This document shows, piece by piece, positions 52,196-61,510 of a stretch of DNA of 64,000 nt. The translations under genes were made by a program, and so were the position numbers. Position 1 is the stretch's first letter. Every line of letters starts with the position of its first letter. Source of the DNA: Novosphingobium capsulatum NBRC 12533 (lineage in GTDB: Bacteria; Pseudomonadota; Alphaproteobacteria; Sphingomonadales; Sphingomonadaceae); assembly GCF_001598375.1 (NCBI RefSeq), contig NZ_BCYV01000008.1:289482-353481 (forward strand), given 5' to 3'. A model generated the notes under the pieces. The model was not told the DNA's origin. It saw nothing but the letters and a program-made list of their open reading frames with translations, and ran no database searches.

Positions 52196-52531
52196 CGCTG
52201 AATTGGCCGATTTTGCCACACAGAGAGACGATTGGGGTCAAATCAGGGGAGCACGCCTAGCTTTGATCGGCCAGGCTGCGATCCGCACCAAATGTGCTTG
52301 CGGCGCTGGCCCGGCAATGCCGGGCGAAGTCTCAAGCACGCTAATTTCGCTTAAAGTCCGGCAACGGCCCTGCGACGGCGCGTATCGTCACCATAGCCGA
52401 AGACTTGCCCAAGTTTGCGAGCGCACCTTGCGCTGACCCACCCGACGCAACCGGGCGCCTGCATCATGATGGTCCAGCGACAAGGAGGGACGGCGCTTCC
52501 GGCTAAGCTGGGCGGCGCCGTCCTGTCCGGA
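52196..52531. other. Intergenic region, nothing recognised
   Basis: These 336 bases lie between the YaiI gene and the decayed SDR. A minus-strand frame extends into them, but only because the SDR frame has shifted past its true stop. I see no RNA gene or repeat. Confidence 0.4.
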
Positions 52532-53205
52532 TCAGATCTGGGCCATGCCCCATCGATGAACAGTTCGATGCCATTGACATAGCTCGACCGGTCGGTGGCA
52601 AGAAACAGCACTGCCTTGGCGACTTCTTCGGGCTGGCCCACGCGGCCGAGCGGCACCTGCCCTGCCATGAAATCGAGCAGGCCCTGCTGGGCTGCGGCGT
52701 CAGGGCCCGCCAGTTCAACCAGGCCCGCCGTCTCGATCGGCCCCAGGCTGACGATGTTGACGCGGATTTTGCGGTCCTTGAGGTCAAGGATCCAGCTGCG
52801 GGCGAAATTGCGCACCTCCGCCTTGGTGACCGAATACACGCTAAAGGCCGCCGTGCCGGTGATCGCGGTGACCGAGCTGGTGAGCACCACCGAGGCGCCA
52901 TCGCGCAGCAGTGGCAAAGCCTTTTGCACGGTGAACAACACGCCCTTCACATTGGTGCCGAACGTCTGCTGATAGTGTTCCTCGCTGATGGCGCCCAACG
53001 GGGCAAAGCCGCAACCGCCCGCATTGGCGAAGATCACATCGATCTGGCTATGGCGCTGCTGAACCGCATCGTAGAGGCGTCGATATCGGCAAGCTTCGAC
53101 ATATCGCCACGCACGGCGGTTACCCAGCCACCGATCACTTTCACCGCCGCATCCAGTGCGTCCTGGCGGCGTCCGGTGATGAACACCGAGGCGCCCGCGC
53201 ACTGC
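52532..53205 (-). pseudogene. Decayed short-chain dehydrogenase, copy 1 of an SDR/LysR pair
   Basis: The SDR body is clear: GASVFITGRRQDALDAAV, DVIFANAGGCGFAPLGAI, VVLTSSVTAITG, catalytic YSVTK and [18 protein letters not shown]. Two frameshifts break it. One base is missing near 53080 (ADID-RLYDAV join). One G is missing in the run at 52548-52551, so the natural end GMAQI-stop at 52532 is out of frame; the paralogue at 61382 keeps five C (plus strand) there. The glycine-rich cofactor motif is also absent, where the gene abuts the LysR remnant. Confidence 0.8.
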
Positions 53206-53921
53206 GCGAACCCAAGTCGAAACTCAGCCGCCGCATCGTAGCGCTGGAAGCGCGGTTGGGCATGCGGTTGATCGAGCGTTCGAGCCGCCGCTTTCGCGTC
53301 ACCGACGTTGGGCAGGCCTTCTACGAACGCTGTCGCGCGATGATCGGCGAGGCCTAGCAAGCCGCGGCGCTGGTCGCCGAGGCACACGCCGAGCCACATG
53401 GGCTGGCGCGCTTCAGTTGCCCGACGGGTCTGGTCGAAATCCTCTGAAGCATCTTGCCAGGATTTTTGGCACGCTATCCGCGTGTGCGCCTGCAACTGAT
53501 CGCCACCGATCACCCTGTCGACCTGATCGCCGAGCGCATCGATCTAGCCTTGCGCGTGCGGGTGGCGCTGACCAGCGACGCGGCGCTGACGATGCGCTCA
53601 TTGGGCACGTCCGATGATATCGGCGAAATCGAATGGCATCTGGAGCGGGCGGATGGCGTCACCCATCGCCTGCGCCACCAACCGCGCATGACATGCAGTG
53701 ATTTCACCGCAGTGCGCGCGGCGGCCATCCAGGATAGGGGCGTGGCGATGCTGCCCGATCACGTCTGTAGCGAGGCACTGCGGCAGGGATTGCTGGTACA
53801 TCTCCTGCCTGAATGGCGGGCGCAGATGGGCATCGTCCACCTGGTTTTCACTACCAGACGCGGCCTGCCGTCTGCGGTGCGCGCGCTGATCGACCATCTG
53901 GCGGCAACGTTTCCGAAGTGA
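53206..53921 (+). pseudogene. Decayed LysR-family regulator, copy 1
   Basis: It starts inside the HTH (EPKSKLSRRIVALEARLGM), without the first 28 or so residues, and contains in-frame stops after MIGEA and after GLVEIL. It then reads PGFLARYPRVRLQLIATDHPVDLIAERIDLALRVR. At LGTSDDIGEIEW an internal part of the effector domain appears to be missing. The end is normal (LVHLLPEWRAQ … ALIDHLAATFPK, stop 53919-53921). It was divergent from the SDR, a common SDR/LysR arrangement. Confidence 0.8.
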
Positions 53922-53954
53922 CGAACTTCGGTAGATGCTGCAAATTCCGCAATG

Positions 53955-54044
53955 TTTTTTTGCACCATCGCCTGAAGCCTAAGCACCGGTCACGCATTCA
54001 GGCACAGGATAGCAGCCAACAGCAGGAACAGCGTATGACCACCG
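53955..54044 (+). repeat. 90-bp dispersed repeat, copy B
   Basis: It matches 636-725 at about 79 of 90 positions without gaps, including AGGAACAGCGTATGACCACCG at the right end. Here the ATG at 54035 opens a frame of about 70 codons that does not look like a protein, so this copy has lost its gene or never had one. The rest of the interval 53922-54273 shows nothing I can name. Confidence 0.75.
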
Positions 54045-54273
54045 ATAATAGTACCGCCCACAGCCTGAAGCGAGTAGGTTTTTACCTGCAATACCCTGCT
54101 CATTTGATGCAGGAGGATGGTTGTTATGGCGCCGTAGTCCAGCGATTGACCAGTTGGACTGCGCCGAAGGTGCATGCTTGCCCCTCCGGCGCACCGGAAT
54201 TCTTTCCTGGAAATAGGCGCAAAGATTGCCGCGACCCATTCCAATGATTTGACCCTCAGGGAAGCCCACGCGG

Positions 54274-55746
54274 TCAGCTTGATCGCAGCAGCCCAATTGC
54301 AGTGATGACGATGACGCCATCTACAGCAAAACCCGCGAAGTCTGTCGCGCCGCGCATGAACTGCGTCGCATGTATTCCCGCTGAGGCCAGCAGCAGCACA
54401 CCGGTGGCAATGCGTCCCGCACTGGCCAGGTCGGCTGCGGAGCTCGCCGTTAGCGCAGACGCGATGATCGCTGAGAGAAGCGTGACCGTTGCCCAGACCG
54501 CTACCAAGGTCCCGTCCGGCATCCGGCCGTGGAGCAGCAGCGCAAGCAGCACCGTCGTGACTATTGCGACCGGTTGTCCCCAACTGATCGCCGCCCACAG
54601 CCGCTCCCATCCTGGTGCCGCTCGCCCTTTGTCGCGCCGCCGCGCCAGCCAAATGGTGATCCCCGATGCAGTGACGACGCAGAGCGCCAGACCCAACAAC
54701 CCATAGGCGATGCGAACGGCCATCCCACCGAACCAGCCAAAATGCAGCGGGCCCAGCGCGCCAAGTATCCGTTCACCAACGGTCAGGCCCGCGGGATGCT
54801 TTTCGGCAACTAACCTGCCGGTGGCATCAAAAGTGATATTGTCCTGCTGCGCGATCAACCGGCGCCGCGATGCCGACAGTTCCAGCCGCATATCGCGGCG
54901 GCTCCAGTGGCTGACCTCGATCTGGCGCAGTTGCGCACCGGGCGCACGGTCGCGCGCTACGGCAATCAGCGTCGCTACATCGGGCATGGGTGCTGGCCGG
55001 GCGTCTTCCTTCGCCTGCGGCGGTGCCAGCAACGCATATATCTGCTGACTGTCGCCACGAAACAACAGGAGCGCAAGAATGCCGACGATCACGGTGCTCA
55101 GTCCCAAGAGTGCGCCGGTGAGTGAGACGATGATATGAAAAGGCAGCGGCCAGACACCGAGACGGTTATGCAAATCCGCCTGCTCCAGCCGCAGCGACCC
55201 GCCAAGCCGCAAGTGAAAGGCGTCCCTGAAGATACGGGGATGGGCAAGAATACCGGAAATCAGCGACGAAAGGAGCGCAACTCCCGTCAGGCCGACCAGA
55301 AAGCGCCCCAAGGTCTGCGGCAGGTGCAACCGCGTGTGCAAATCGACCAGAAAGTCAGTCCAGGGCGATTTCGCGCGCATGGCGAGATGGCCATTGGCAT
55401 CGGCGTACCAAGCCTCGTCATCCGCGTCATTGCCCGACGAGAGCAGAAGACGCGGGAAGTCGCCGCTTGGCAGCAGAACGTAGAAATTCTTGTCGGTCCC
55501 TACCCTGCTTCCCATCTCGACGACAGCGCGTCCGATCGCCGCATCGCTGGCGACCGGGAAGGTCGGGGCGGCCGGTTGCTCCCACCGCTGAAAGTCGCGC
55601 ATGAAGACGCTTAGCGTGCCACTCAGGCATACAATATAGATCGCGGCGGCAAAGGCGATACCCAGCACAGAATGGCCGTTGAGCACGGCGCGGACGATCT
55701 CTGTCCGCCAAAGGCCGCCACGTGGGCGTTCGGCAGGACGGCTCAT
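54274..55746 (-). CDS. PepSY-associated membrane protein (iron-uptake type)
   Basis: This 490-residue inner-membrane protein has a first helix at GIAFAAAIYIVCLSGTLSVF, PepSY-like periplasmic segments, the LVDLHTRLHLPQTLGRFLVGLTGV region with conserved His, and further helices including FHIIVSLTGALLGLSTVI and three to four near the C-terminus. Members are often encoded beside TonB receptors and are thought to reduce or process ferric siderophores. ATG overlaps the stop of the upstream small membrane gene (ATGA at 55743-55746). Confidence 0.87.
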   Translation of the reverse strand: MSRPAERPRGGLWRTEIVRAVLNGHSVLGIAFAAAIYIVCLSGTLSVFMRDFQRWEQPAAPTFPVASDAAIGRAVVEMGSRVGTDKNFYVLLPSGDFPRLLLSSGNDADDEAWYADANGHLAMRAKSPWTDFLVDLHTRLHLPQTLGRFLVGLTGVALLSSLISGILAHPRIFRDAFHLRLGGSLRLEQADLHNRLGVWPLPFHIIVSLTGALLGLSTVIVGILALLLFRGDSQQIYALLAPPQAKEDARPAPMPDVATLIAVARDRAPGAQLRQIEVSHWSRRDMRLELSASRRRLIAQQDNITFDATGRLVAEKHPAGLTVGERILGALGPLHFGWFGGMAVRIAYGLLGLALCVVTASGITIWLARRRDKGRAAPGWERLWAAISWGQPVAIVTTVLLALLLHGRMPDGTLVAVWATVTLLSAIIASALTASSAADLASAGRIATGVLLLASAGIHATQFMRGATDFAGFAVDGVIVITAIGLLRSS

Positions 55747-56309
55747 GCGATGCCTCCCAGAAAGGCGAGGCCGAAACCGAGGATGGTTGTGCCTCCCAGC
55801 ACGGCCGTTGCGCGGACGATCCGCTGGTCAGCGAGGGTCCAGGTCATGGCCACTCCCCAAAGTGCCGGGACGAGCAAGGCCGCGATCAGCAGGCGGGTCT
55901 GGATCGCACCGGGCGCCCAGGCGGCATAGCAGAAAGCAAGCCCCATGGCCGCGAGCATCCCGAGGGGCCCGGCCAGAAGGGCCTTGAGCCAGCCACGCCA
56001 TGCGCGCGACGTGCCGTCCAGCGGCGCAGGGGCAAGCCGTGCTCGCCGGGACTCGCGCGCCGCGCGTCTGGTTGCGCCGTGCACCACAACCAGCAGACTG
56101 CCCACAGGCAACAGCGTCAGGGCGTAGGCGAGGCCGAGCATCGGCCCGATCCAGACCGCCGATGCGAGCAGAGCACCGACCAATATGCCCCAGCCGGCAA
56201 GCCTGAAATCAGGGCGCTCTCGCTCCCGGTCTGCCCAAGCGCATCGCAGCAACCAGCTACCGGCGATACCCGCACCCACGATCAGCGCCGACGCCAGGAA
56301 CTGGGTCAC
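55743..56309 (-). CDS. Membrane protein, function unknown, coupled to the PepSY protein
   Basis: This 188-residue protein has about five hydrophobic helices (FLASALIVGAGIAGSWLLRC, GILVGALLASAVWIGPMLGL, LTLLPVGSLLVVVHG, LLAGPLGMLAAMGLAFCY, LLIAALLVPALWGVAMTW). A basic loop follows HGATRRAARESRRARL. It starts at GTG 56309 and overlaps the next gene. I do not recognise a named family; its place between a TonB receptor and a PepSY protein suggests a role in iron or siderophore handling. Confidence 0.75.
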   Translation of the reverse strand: MTQFLASALIVGAGIAGSWLLRCAWADRERERPDFRLAGWGILVGALLASAVWIGPMLGLAYALTLLPVGSLLVVVHGATRRAARESRRARLAPAPLDGTSRAWRGWLKALLAGPLGMLAAMGLAFCYAAWAPGAIQTRLLIAALLVPALWGVAMTWTLADQRIVRATAVLGGTTILGFGLAFLGGIA

Positions 56310-56488
56310 GAGATCGGACTCCCGCCAGCATGCGGCTCTTGCACACGGCTGCCGCCGCCCGGCTCATTTGGGTTCCTAAACAAAAACATTGCCGCCCCGT
56401 CTCGATCTTTCTGTACGCCTCGACTAATGCAATTGACTCTCAAGAGCAACGTTAATAGTTGATCCGCAATCAACGCGGGGGAATATCC

Positions 56489-58807
56489 ATGTTCAATATC
56501 CAGACGCGCGTCAGCGCGCTTGCAATGCTTTTGGCCACCGCCGGCATGGCGCATGCCGCGGCGCCAGAGTTGGTCCCGGCTGACACGCGCCCCGCCCCTT
56601 CGAGCGACCAGCAGGGCACGGCCGACATCATCGTCACAGGGCAGAAATCGAACCGGACGCTGCAGGACACACCGGCGAGCGTCGCGGTGACGACCAATCA
56701 GGCGATTACCAGCCAGAATTTGCTGAGCGTCTATGACGTCCTCGAGCGCACCCCCAACCTGTCGAGCAGCGGCAATCGCACCACCTTTTCGATCCGCGGC
56801 ATTGACGCGTCCAACGTATCGGGCAGCGGCGACGGCGCACTGGCAAGCGTATATCTGGATGGCGCCGTTCTCCCGCAGGTCGCGCTCAGTGTCGGGCCAC
56901 TCGATCTCTATGATATCGCGCAGGTCGAGGTGTTCCGTGGGCCGCAATCGACCGTGCAGGGGCGTAACGCGTTAGCCGGAGCCGTCATCATTCGGACGAC
57001 CGATCCGACCTATCAATGGAGCGGCAAGGCGCGGCTGCTCATGACCGACAAGGACGGCCAACGCCGTGCGGGCGCGGCGATCGGCGGTCCGCTTATCGAT
57101 GGGCAACTCGCGTTCCGGGTTGCTGGCGAGATTGCCCGCGCCGATGGCCTCGTCCAAAACGTCACATTGCGCACCGATGGCGACCGACGCGAATCCGAGA
57201 CCATCCGCGGCAAGCTGCTGCTCACCCCCGCGGCATTGCCCGGACTGCGCATTGTCGCGACCTATCTGCATGACCGCCACCAACGCGGCACAGATTGGAC
57301 GCAATTTGACGCACCCTATACGCTCACGCAGCGCGTTGCGACCGAAGACGTTCCCGACATCCTCACCGTCAAGAGCGACATCGCGACACTTGAGGCCGAC
57401 TATGACCTTGGCGGTGGCTTCAAGCTCACTTCGGTCACCAATTACAGCAATATCCGCAGCCTCAATACCTACGATCAGGATCGCAGCGCCACGCCGGGCC
57501 AGGTTGGCATGATCCGTGATCCGAGCAAGACGTTTCAGCAGGAACTGCGCCTGAACGTCCAGAAAAGCTGGGTACAGGGCCTTATCGGTGCCTATTACCT
57601 GCGGGACGACAATCGCGATTATCTCTTCCGCGCCACGCAAAATCTGGGATTACGCCGCCTTGGCATCGACCGGACATTGCTGGGGATGGGGATGCCGCAG
57701 GCGACGGTCGACACGGTCATCAATCTGTATGGCGGCACGGTGCCGATCGCCAACACACTGACCCAACCACGCCTCACCAAGAACCATGCCGCCTTTGCCG
57801 ACCTGATGTTCCCGCTCACCAACAAGCTGCGCCTGATCGCCGGGCTGCGCTACGATCACGAAAGCCAGAATCGCGGTTCTGTCCAGACCGTTGCTATCAC
57901 CCGCGCATTGCCAGATCCGAGCGCCTTGCCCCCCGCACTCGCGCCCACCGTCACCCAGTTGAACGCCCTGTTGCAGGCGACCGCCGCCAACGCCACCAGC
58001 ATTCTTCCTCAGCGCACAGTCACTTACCAGGCCTGGCTCCCCAAAGCGGGCTTCACCTATGACCTGACCCGCGACGTGTCGCTTAGCCTGACGGCACAGC
58101 GCGGTTATCGCGCCGGCGGTTCCGGCCTCAACCAGCAGCGCGGGCAGTATTATGAATACAATCCGGAATATACCTGGAACTATGAGTTCGCCGCGCGCTC
58201 GCAATGGTTCGACCGCAAGCTGACGGTCAACGCCAACGTCTATTATATCGACTGGAAGGACCAGCAGGTCTCTGTGCAACTGACGCCGGGGTCGGTGTTC
58301 GACACACAGGTGGTCAACGCCGGCAAGTCACGTCTCTATGGTGCCGAACTCGAAATCAGCGGGCGGCCGACGCCGGAACTCAATCTCTTCCTGGGGGCGG
58401 GTTACAGCAATACCCGCTTCGAGGATGCCGCATCCTCGACCGGGACACTCTTCCAGTTCGTGCCTGGCAATCAGTTCAGCAGGGCGCCCCACTGGACGGT
58501 ATCAGGCAGCGCAACCTGGCAGCATCCCACGGGGCTCTTCGCCAACGTCAACGCGAACTATCGCAGCGGCTATTTCCAAGACATCGTCAACCAGCCCGCG
58601 ATCCCGCCGGAGCAGGATATCCGCGGCCGCACGCTGGTAAACACCAAGCTGGGCTGGCAGGGCGACCATTTCGGGGCGTTCCTCGTTGTCAGCAATATCT
58701 TCAATGTCCAGAAGCCGACCCAGAGCTTCGTCGATCTCGACGGTCACCTCCGCGGTGTCGTGAACGACCCCCGCATCATCGGCCTGTCGTTCGAAGGTCG
58801 ATTCTGA
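56489..58807 (+). CDS. TonB-dependent receptor, siderophore-type context
   Basis: This 772-residue receptor has a signal peptide (MFNIQTRVSALAMLLATAGMAHA-A split at Ala), TonB box ADIIVTGQKSNRTLQDTPASV and plug motifs FSIRGIDASN and VEVFRGPQSTVQGRNALAGAV. The barrel ends with aromatic Phe (IGLSFEGRF). ATG 56489 follows GGGGGAA. It is divergent from the PepSY operon across 179 bases, which is typical for iron-regulated pairs; I could not identify a convincing Fur box there. Confidence 0.88.
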   Translation: MFNIQTRVSALAMLLATAGMAHAAAPELVPADTRPAPSSDQQGTADIIVTGQKSNRTLQDTPASVAVTTNQAITSQNLLSVYDVLERTPNLSSSGNRTTFSIRGIDASNVSGSGDGALASVYLDGAVLPQVALSVGPLDLYDIAQVEVFRGPQSTVQGRNALAGAVIIRTTDPTYQWSGKARLLMTDKDGQRRAGAAIGGPLIDGQLAFRVAGEIARADGLVQNVTLRTDGDRRESETIRGKLLLTPAALPGLRIVATYLHDRHQRGTDWTQFDAPYTLTQRVATEDVPDILTVKSDIATLEADYDLGGGFKLTSVTNYSNIRSLNTYDQDRSATPGQVGMIRDPSKTFQQELRLNVQKSWVQGLIGAYYLRDDNRDYLFRATQNLGLRRLGIDRTLLGMGMPQATVDTVINLYGGTVPIANTLTQPRLTKNHAAFADLMFPLTNKLRLIAGLRYDHESQNRGSVQTVAITRALPDPSALPPALAPTVTQLNALLQATAANATSILPQRTVTYQAWLPKAGFTYDLTRDVSLSLTAQRGYRAGGSGLNQQRGQYYEYNPEYTWNYEFAARSQWFDRKLTVNANVYYIDWKDQQVSVQLTPGSVFDTQVVNAGKSRLYGAELEISGRPTPELNLFLGAGYSNTRFEDAASSTGTLFQFVPGNQFSRAPHWTVSGSATWQHPTGLFANVNANYRSGYFQDIVNQPAIPPEQDIRGRTLVNTKLGWQGDHFGAFLVVSNIFNVQKPTQSFVDLDGHLRGVVNDPRIIGLSFEGRF

Positions 58808-58891
58808 ATGAGATGGCATCGGTTGCAATAGCTGGCACAGTCCATGGCAACCCCGCACGCGAACGCCGGACCGGAGATAAATGCGGCGGCA

Positions 58892-58929
58892 ACATGATCC
58901 GAGGCCTTTGGAACGCCCCGGGATCATGT
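58892..58929. terminator. Inverted repeat between convergent receptor and GST genes
   Basis: ACATGATCC (58892-58900) and GGATCATGT (58921-58929) form perfect 9-bp arms around a 20-base loop. The site lies between the stops of the rightward TonB receptor and the leftward GST gene, so a bidirectional terminator is the simplest reading. There is no T-run. Confidence 0.45.
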
Positions 58930-58937
58930 GCCCAGGC

Positions 58938-59549
58938 TCAGGCGGGTGTCTGCAAGCCGGCCTGATCATCCAGCGCCAGCGCGCGGTTGGCGGCGGGACG
59001 GCTGCGGCACCGTTCAATATAGGCATCGAAGACCTGGTCAGCCGGGAACGCCTGGCGGCCAAACGCCATGGCGCTGCTGATCAGGAAGTCGGCCCCTGTG
59101 AACGTCTCGCCCATGACATAGGGCCCAGCCTCCAGCGCGGCGCGCAAGCGAGCGATCACCGCGTCATGGTTGCGCTGCTTCTGCGCCGATCTCGCCAGTT
59201 CGCCAGCCATTCCGGCAAACAGCGCTGGCTCCAGTTCGGTAGCATACCATGCGATCCAGGTGAGATAGTCGCCCCGGCCGCCGTCGGCCGGCGCAGGAGC
59301 GAGCCCTGCCTGCGGAACGGCATCGAGCAGGTACAGCACGATTGCAACCGATTCCGCGAGCAGCCTGCCATCGTGAACGAGCGCCGGCACACGCTTGTCG
59401 GGATGGGGATTGGCAGGGTCGCCCTGCCCTTCCCCGGTCATGGGGCGAAAAATGGAAACCGGGCGGATCTCGTAGGCAACCCCAAGCTCCTCCAGCAACC
59501 AGATCATGCGGGACGAACGCGATTGGGGCGCGTGGAACAAGGTTATCAT
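58938..59549 (-). CDS. Glutathione S-transferase family protein
   Basis: This 203-residue protein has an N-terminal thioredoxin-like domain (MITLFHAPQSRSSRMIWLLEELGV, catalytic Ser region; NPHPDKRVPALVHDGRLLAESVAIVLYL with the cis-Pro and the ES motif of the glutathione site). The C-terminal helical domain includes YVMGETFTGADFLISSAM. It is divergent from a WYL regulator, which is likely to control it. Substrate unknown. Confidence 0.9.
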   Translation of the reverse strand: MITLFHAPQSRSSRMIWLLEELGVAYEIRPVSIFRPMTGEGQGDPANPHPDKRVPALVHDGRLLAESVAIVLYLLDAVPQAGLAPAPADGGRGDYLTWIAWYATELEPALFAGMAGELARSAQKQRNHDAVIARLRAALEAGPYVMGETFTGADFLISSAMAFGRQAFPADQVFDAYIERCRSRPAANRALALDDQAGLQTPA

Positions 59550-59619
59550 GAGGCAGGTCCTTTTCGATCGGTCGAATGGCTGAGCGGGTTTCGCAGAGCA
59601 ATTTCGCTTGTAGGACCAC

Positions 59620-59645
59620 CCTGCTGACAGCATTCTGTCAGCAGG
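59620..59645. promoter_or_regulatory. Perfect 11-bp inverted repeat overlapping a ribosome-binding site
   Basis: CCTGCTGACAG-CATT-CTGTCAGCAGG lies directly before the WYL regulator. Its right arm overlaps the AGGAGG Shine-Dalgarno (59643-59648). As DNA it could be the regulator's own operator in the region divergent from GST; as RNA it would partly hide the ribosome site. Confidence 0.65.
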
Positions 59646-59655
59646 AGGCGGCAGC

Positions 59656-60363
59656 ATGCGCAGGGCAGACCGATTGTTCCAGATCATCCAGATTCTGCGC
59701 CGCTCGTCCCGGCCAGTGACGGCCGCCGAGATCGCGGGCGAATTGGAAGTCTCGCAACGCACCGTCTATCGCGATGTCGCCGATCTGATCGCGCAGCGCG
59801 TTCCCGTGCAGGGCGAAGCCGGATTTGGCTACATCCTCGACGATGCATTCGACATGCCGCCACTGATGCTGACACCCGACGAGGTCGAAGCGGCAGTGCT
59901 CGGCGCGCAATGGGTCGCAAGCCGGGGCGATCCGGTGCTCGCCAATGCCGCGCGCGACCTCATCGCGAAGATCACCAGCGTCGTTCCCGATCGGCTGCGG
60001 CCGCTCATTGCCGATCCCGCGATCGCCGCCCGATCGACCAAGCCGCCGCCGGTGCCCGATCGCATCGACCTGGCGCGCACGCGTGAATGGATACGCGAAG
60101 GCCGCAAGATCGCGATCGATTATCTTGACCAGCATGGCGAGCCAACCCGGCGCATCGTCTGGCCGATCATCCTGGGCTTCCTCGACGACACGCGAATGCT
60201 CGCCGCATGGTGCGAGCTACGCCAGGATTTCCGCCACTTCCGCGCCGATCGCATTTCCGCCGCCACGTTTCTCGAAGACGGTCATGGCGTTCGACCGGCT
60301 ACGCTTCGCCAGCGCTGGAAGCGAGACATGACGGAGAGGCACGAGGCCGGGAGCGCGCGATGA
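59656..60363 (+). CDS. YafY-type HTH/WYL-domain transcriptional regulator
   Basis: This 235-residue protein has an N-terminal HTH_11 domain (RRADRLFQIIQILRRSSRPVTAAEIAGELEVSQRTVYRDV in two parts). A WYL domain follows (about residues 135-215: REGRKIAIDYLDQHGEPTRRIVWPIILGFLDD, RMLAAWCELRQDFRHFRADRI). ATG 59656 follows AGGAGG. The GST gene is divergent at 106 bases, and a perfect palindrome lies between them. The 234 bases after the gene hold nothing I recognise. Confidence 0.9.
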   Translation: MRRADRLFQIIQILRRSSRPVTAAEIAGELEVSQRTVYRDVADLIAQRVPVQGEAGFGYILDDAFDMPPLMLTPDEVEAAVLGAQWVASRGDPVLANAARDLIAKITSVVPDRLRPLIADPAIAARSTKPPPVPDRIDLARTREWIREGRKIAIDYLDQHGEPTRRIVWPIILGFLDDTRMLAAWCELRQDFRHFRADRISAATFLEDGHGVRPATLRQRWKRDMTERHEAGSAR

Positions 60364-60597
60364 TCGACTGTTCCATGGCATGGACCGCGCCAGGTTTCAT
60401 CGGGCGCGGCTTCGAGCAACCTGTATCCGGGACGAAATTCGAACAGCGGCCGCTCCGCTATGGCGCATCTGATCGACGTGGTAGCCGCACCATCGCGCGC
60501 GGGACTGCTTGATCGGCATTGTTGGCTCCGCCGCCAGTTCGATTCTGCATTGAGCCAAAGCTCCAGGACCTTTGGCCATACCGCGCTTCCAGACACC

Positions 60598-61032
60598 CTA
60601 TCTCGGCGCGCGCCAGCCTTCCACTTTGCCTTCATCGGCATTGACGCGCAGCAGATCTCCCGTCGCGATCAGAGCGAGGGGGTCGTGGTCGAAGTCGGTG
60701 AGCGCCGGAACGCGCAGGACCACCGCTCCCAGCGTCGCCTTGGTCGTCGTCACGTTGAACAGCAGCGCGAGAGGAGCGGTGCCGGCTAGCCGCGTCATGT
60801 GGAAAATCGAAGACCAGCCAGACGACCCCTTCGCGCCGGGGAACACCAGAATCTTGCCAGCAAAGCTGACGCCGTTGAGTTCATGGCGGCTTTCGATCAC
60901 CTTGCCGGCCATGGGGTTGACGCCGCCCCAGCCGGAGATTGTGTCGCGGGTAACCAGCGCTTCGCCAACCGTGATCCCGGGAACCACGCAGCGCCCATGG
61001 ATCACGTAATCGGGCGCACGGGTGGCGCTCAT
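60598..61032 (-). CDS. Aconitase X swivel-domain (small subunit) protein
   Basis: This 144-residue DUF126/AcnX swivel-domain protein shows GRCVVPGITVGEALVTRDTISGWGGVNPMAGKVIESRHELNGVSFAGKILVFPGAKGSS in separate motifs, with the invariant Ser-Ser and FPxGxGSS loop. Relatives pair with a large subunit to dehydrate cis-3-hydroxy-L-proline or mevalonate 5-phosphate. ATG 61032 overlaps the stop of the fragment upstream (ATGA). That large subunit is truncated, so the enzyme is unlikely to be complete unless another copy exists. Confidence 0.82.
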   Translation of the reverse strand: MSATRAPDYVIHGRCVVPGITVGEALVTRDTISGWGGVNPMAGKVIESRHELNGVSFAGKILVFPGAKGSSGWSSIFHMTRLAGTAPLALLFNVTTTKATLGAVVLRVPALTDFDHDPLALIATGDLLRVNADEGKVEGWRAPR

Positions 61033-61180
61033 GCGAGGTCTCCGCGCCAGACGCCGGTACAGGCTGCGTCGATGCATTCGGCGGTCGTGCCGAACCAACC
61101 TTCGATGCCCATGATCGCCGGGCCCCACGGCGGAATGATCACCGGGGCGATGCAGACGATCGACGGTGGCTTCGGCGCCT
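61029..61180 (-). pseudogene. C-terminal fragment, probably of the aconitase X large subunit
   Basis: About 48 codons end WFGTTAECIDAACTGVWRGDLA, which resembles the C-terminus of AcnX catalytic subunits (…FGS..ECV.AAV.GR). The coupled small subunit follows. Upstream of about 61180 the similarity stops and the sequence changes to a hairpin and tandem-repeat region, so most of the gene is gone. The assignment relies mainly on gene order. Confidence 0.5.
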
Positions 61181-61204
61181 GACGACAATCGGCGTGGCGA
61201 CGAA

Positions 61205-61241
61205 CGACGACCGATGCAGCGGGCAGGTGCATCGGTCGTCG
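61205..61241. repeat. Perfect 14-bp stem, 9-base loop
   Basis: CGACGACCGATGCA is followed after 9 bases by its exact reverse complement. It lies at the break of the aconitase X gene, next to a 16-bp tandem repeat. It could be a regulator site, a REP-like element or the scar of a mobile element. No T-run follows. Confidence 0.65.
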
Positions 61242-61250
61242 ACTGCCACC

Positions 61251-61282
61251 AAATCTGCTATTCGCAAAATCTGCTATTCGCA
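61251..61282. repeat. Two exact tandem copies of a 16-bp unit
   Basis: AAATCTGCTATTCGCA occurs twice head to tail with no spacer. The unit is AT-richer than its surroundings. Two in-phase copies could be regulator sites or a replication-slippage duplication. Confidence 0.75.
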
Positions 61283-61381
61283 CGCCGCAATTGCCGCCTT
61301 GGAAGCCGCCGGTCATTCAAATGCGGCCACCTAGGATCGAACGGCGCAAGATCCGCCTGGCGCCGCCTGGTGCCGACTGGT

Positions 61382-61510
61382 TCAGATCTGGGCCATGCCC
61401 CCATCGAAGAAAAGTTCGATGCCGTTGACAAAGCTTGCCTGGTCCGAGGCGAGGAACAGCACGGCCTTGGCGATCTCCTCGGGCTGGCCGACGCGGCCGA
61501 GCGGAACCTC
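61382..61510 (-). pseudogene. 3' fragment of an SDR, copy 2 of the SDR/LysR pair
   Basis: The frame reads [23 protein letters not shown] … [13 protein letters not shown] and stops at 61382-61384. It is closely similar to the end of the SDR at 52532 but keeps the intact C-terminus. Everything upstream, including the cofactor and catalytic motifs, is deleted, and the sequence joins directly to a LysR 3' fragment. Confidence 0.8.

Noticed and set aside
54035..54247. Short gene starting at the ATG of repeat copy B
   Set aside because: The frame of about 70 codons has no protein-like pattern after the shared first codons, so the start is probably a relic of the repeat.
56310..56488. Possible Fur box between the PepSY operon and its TonB receptor
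   Set aside because: TGCAATTGACTCTCAAG has some AT symmetry but does not match a Fur or Irr consensus well enough.
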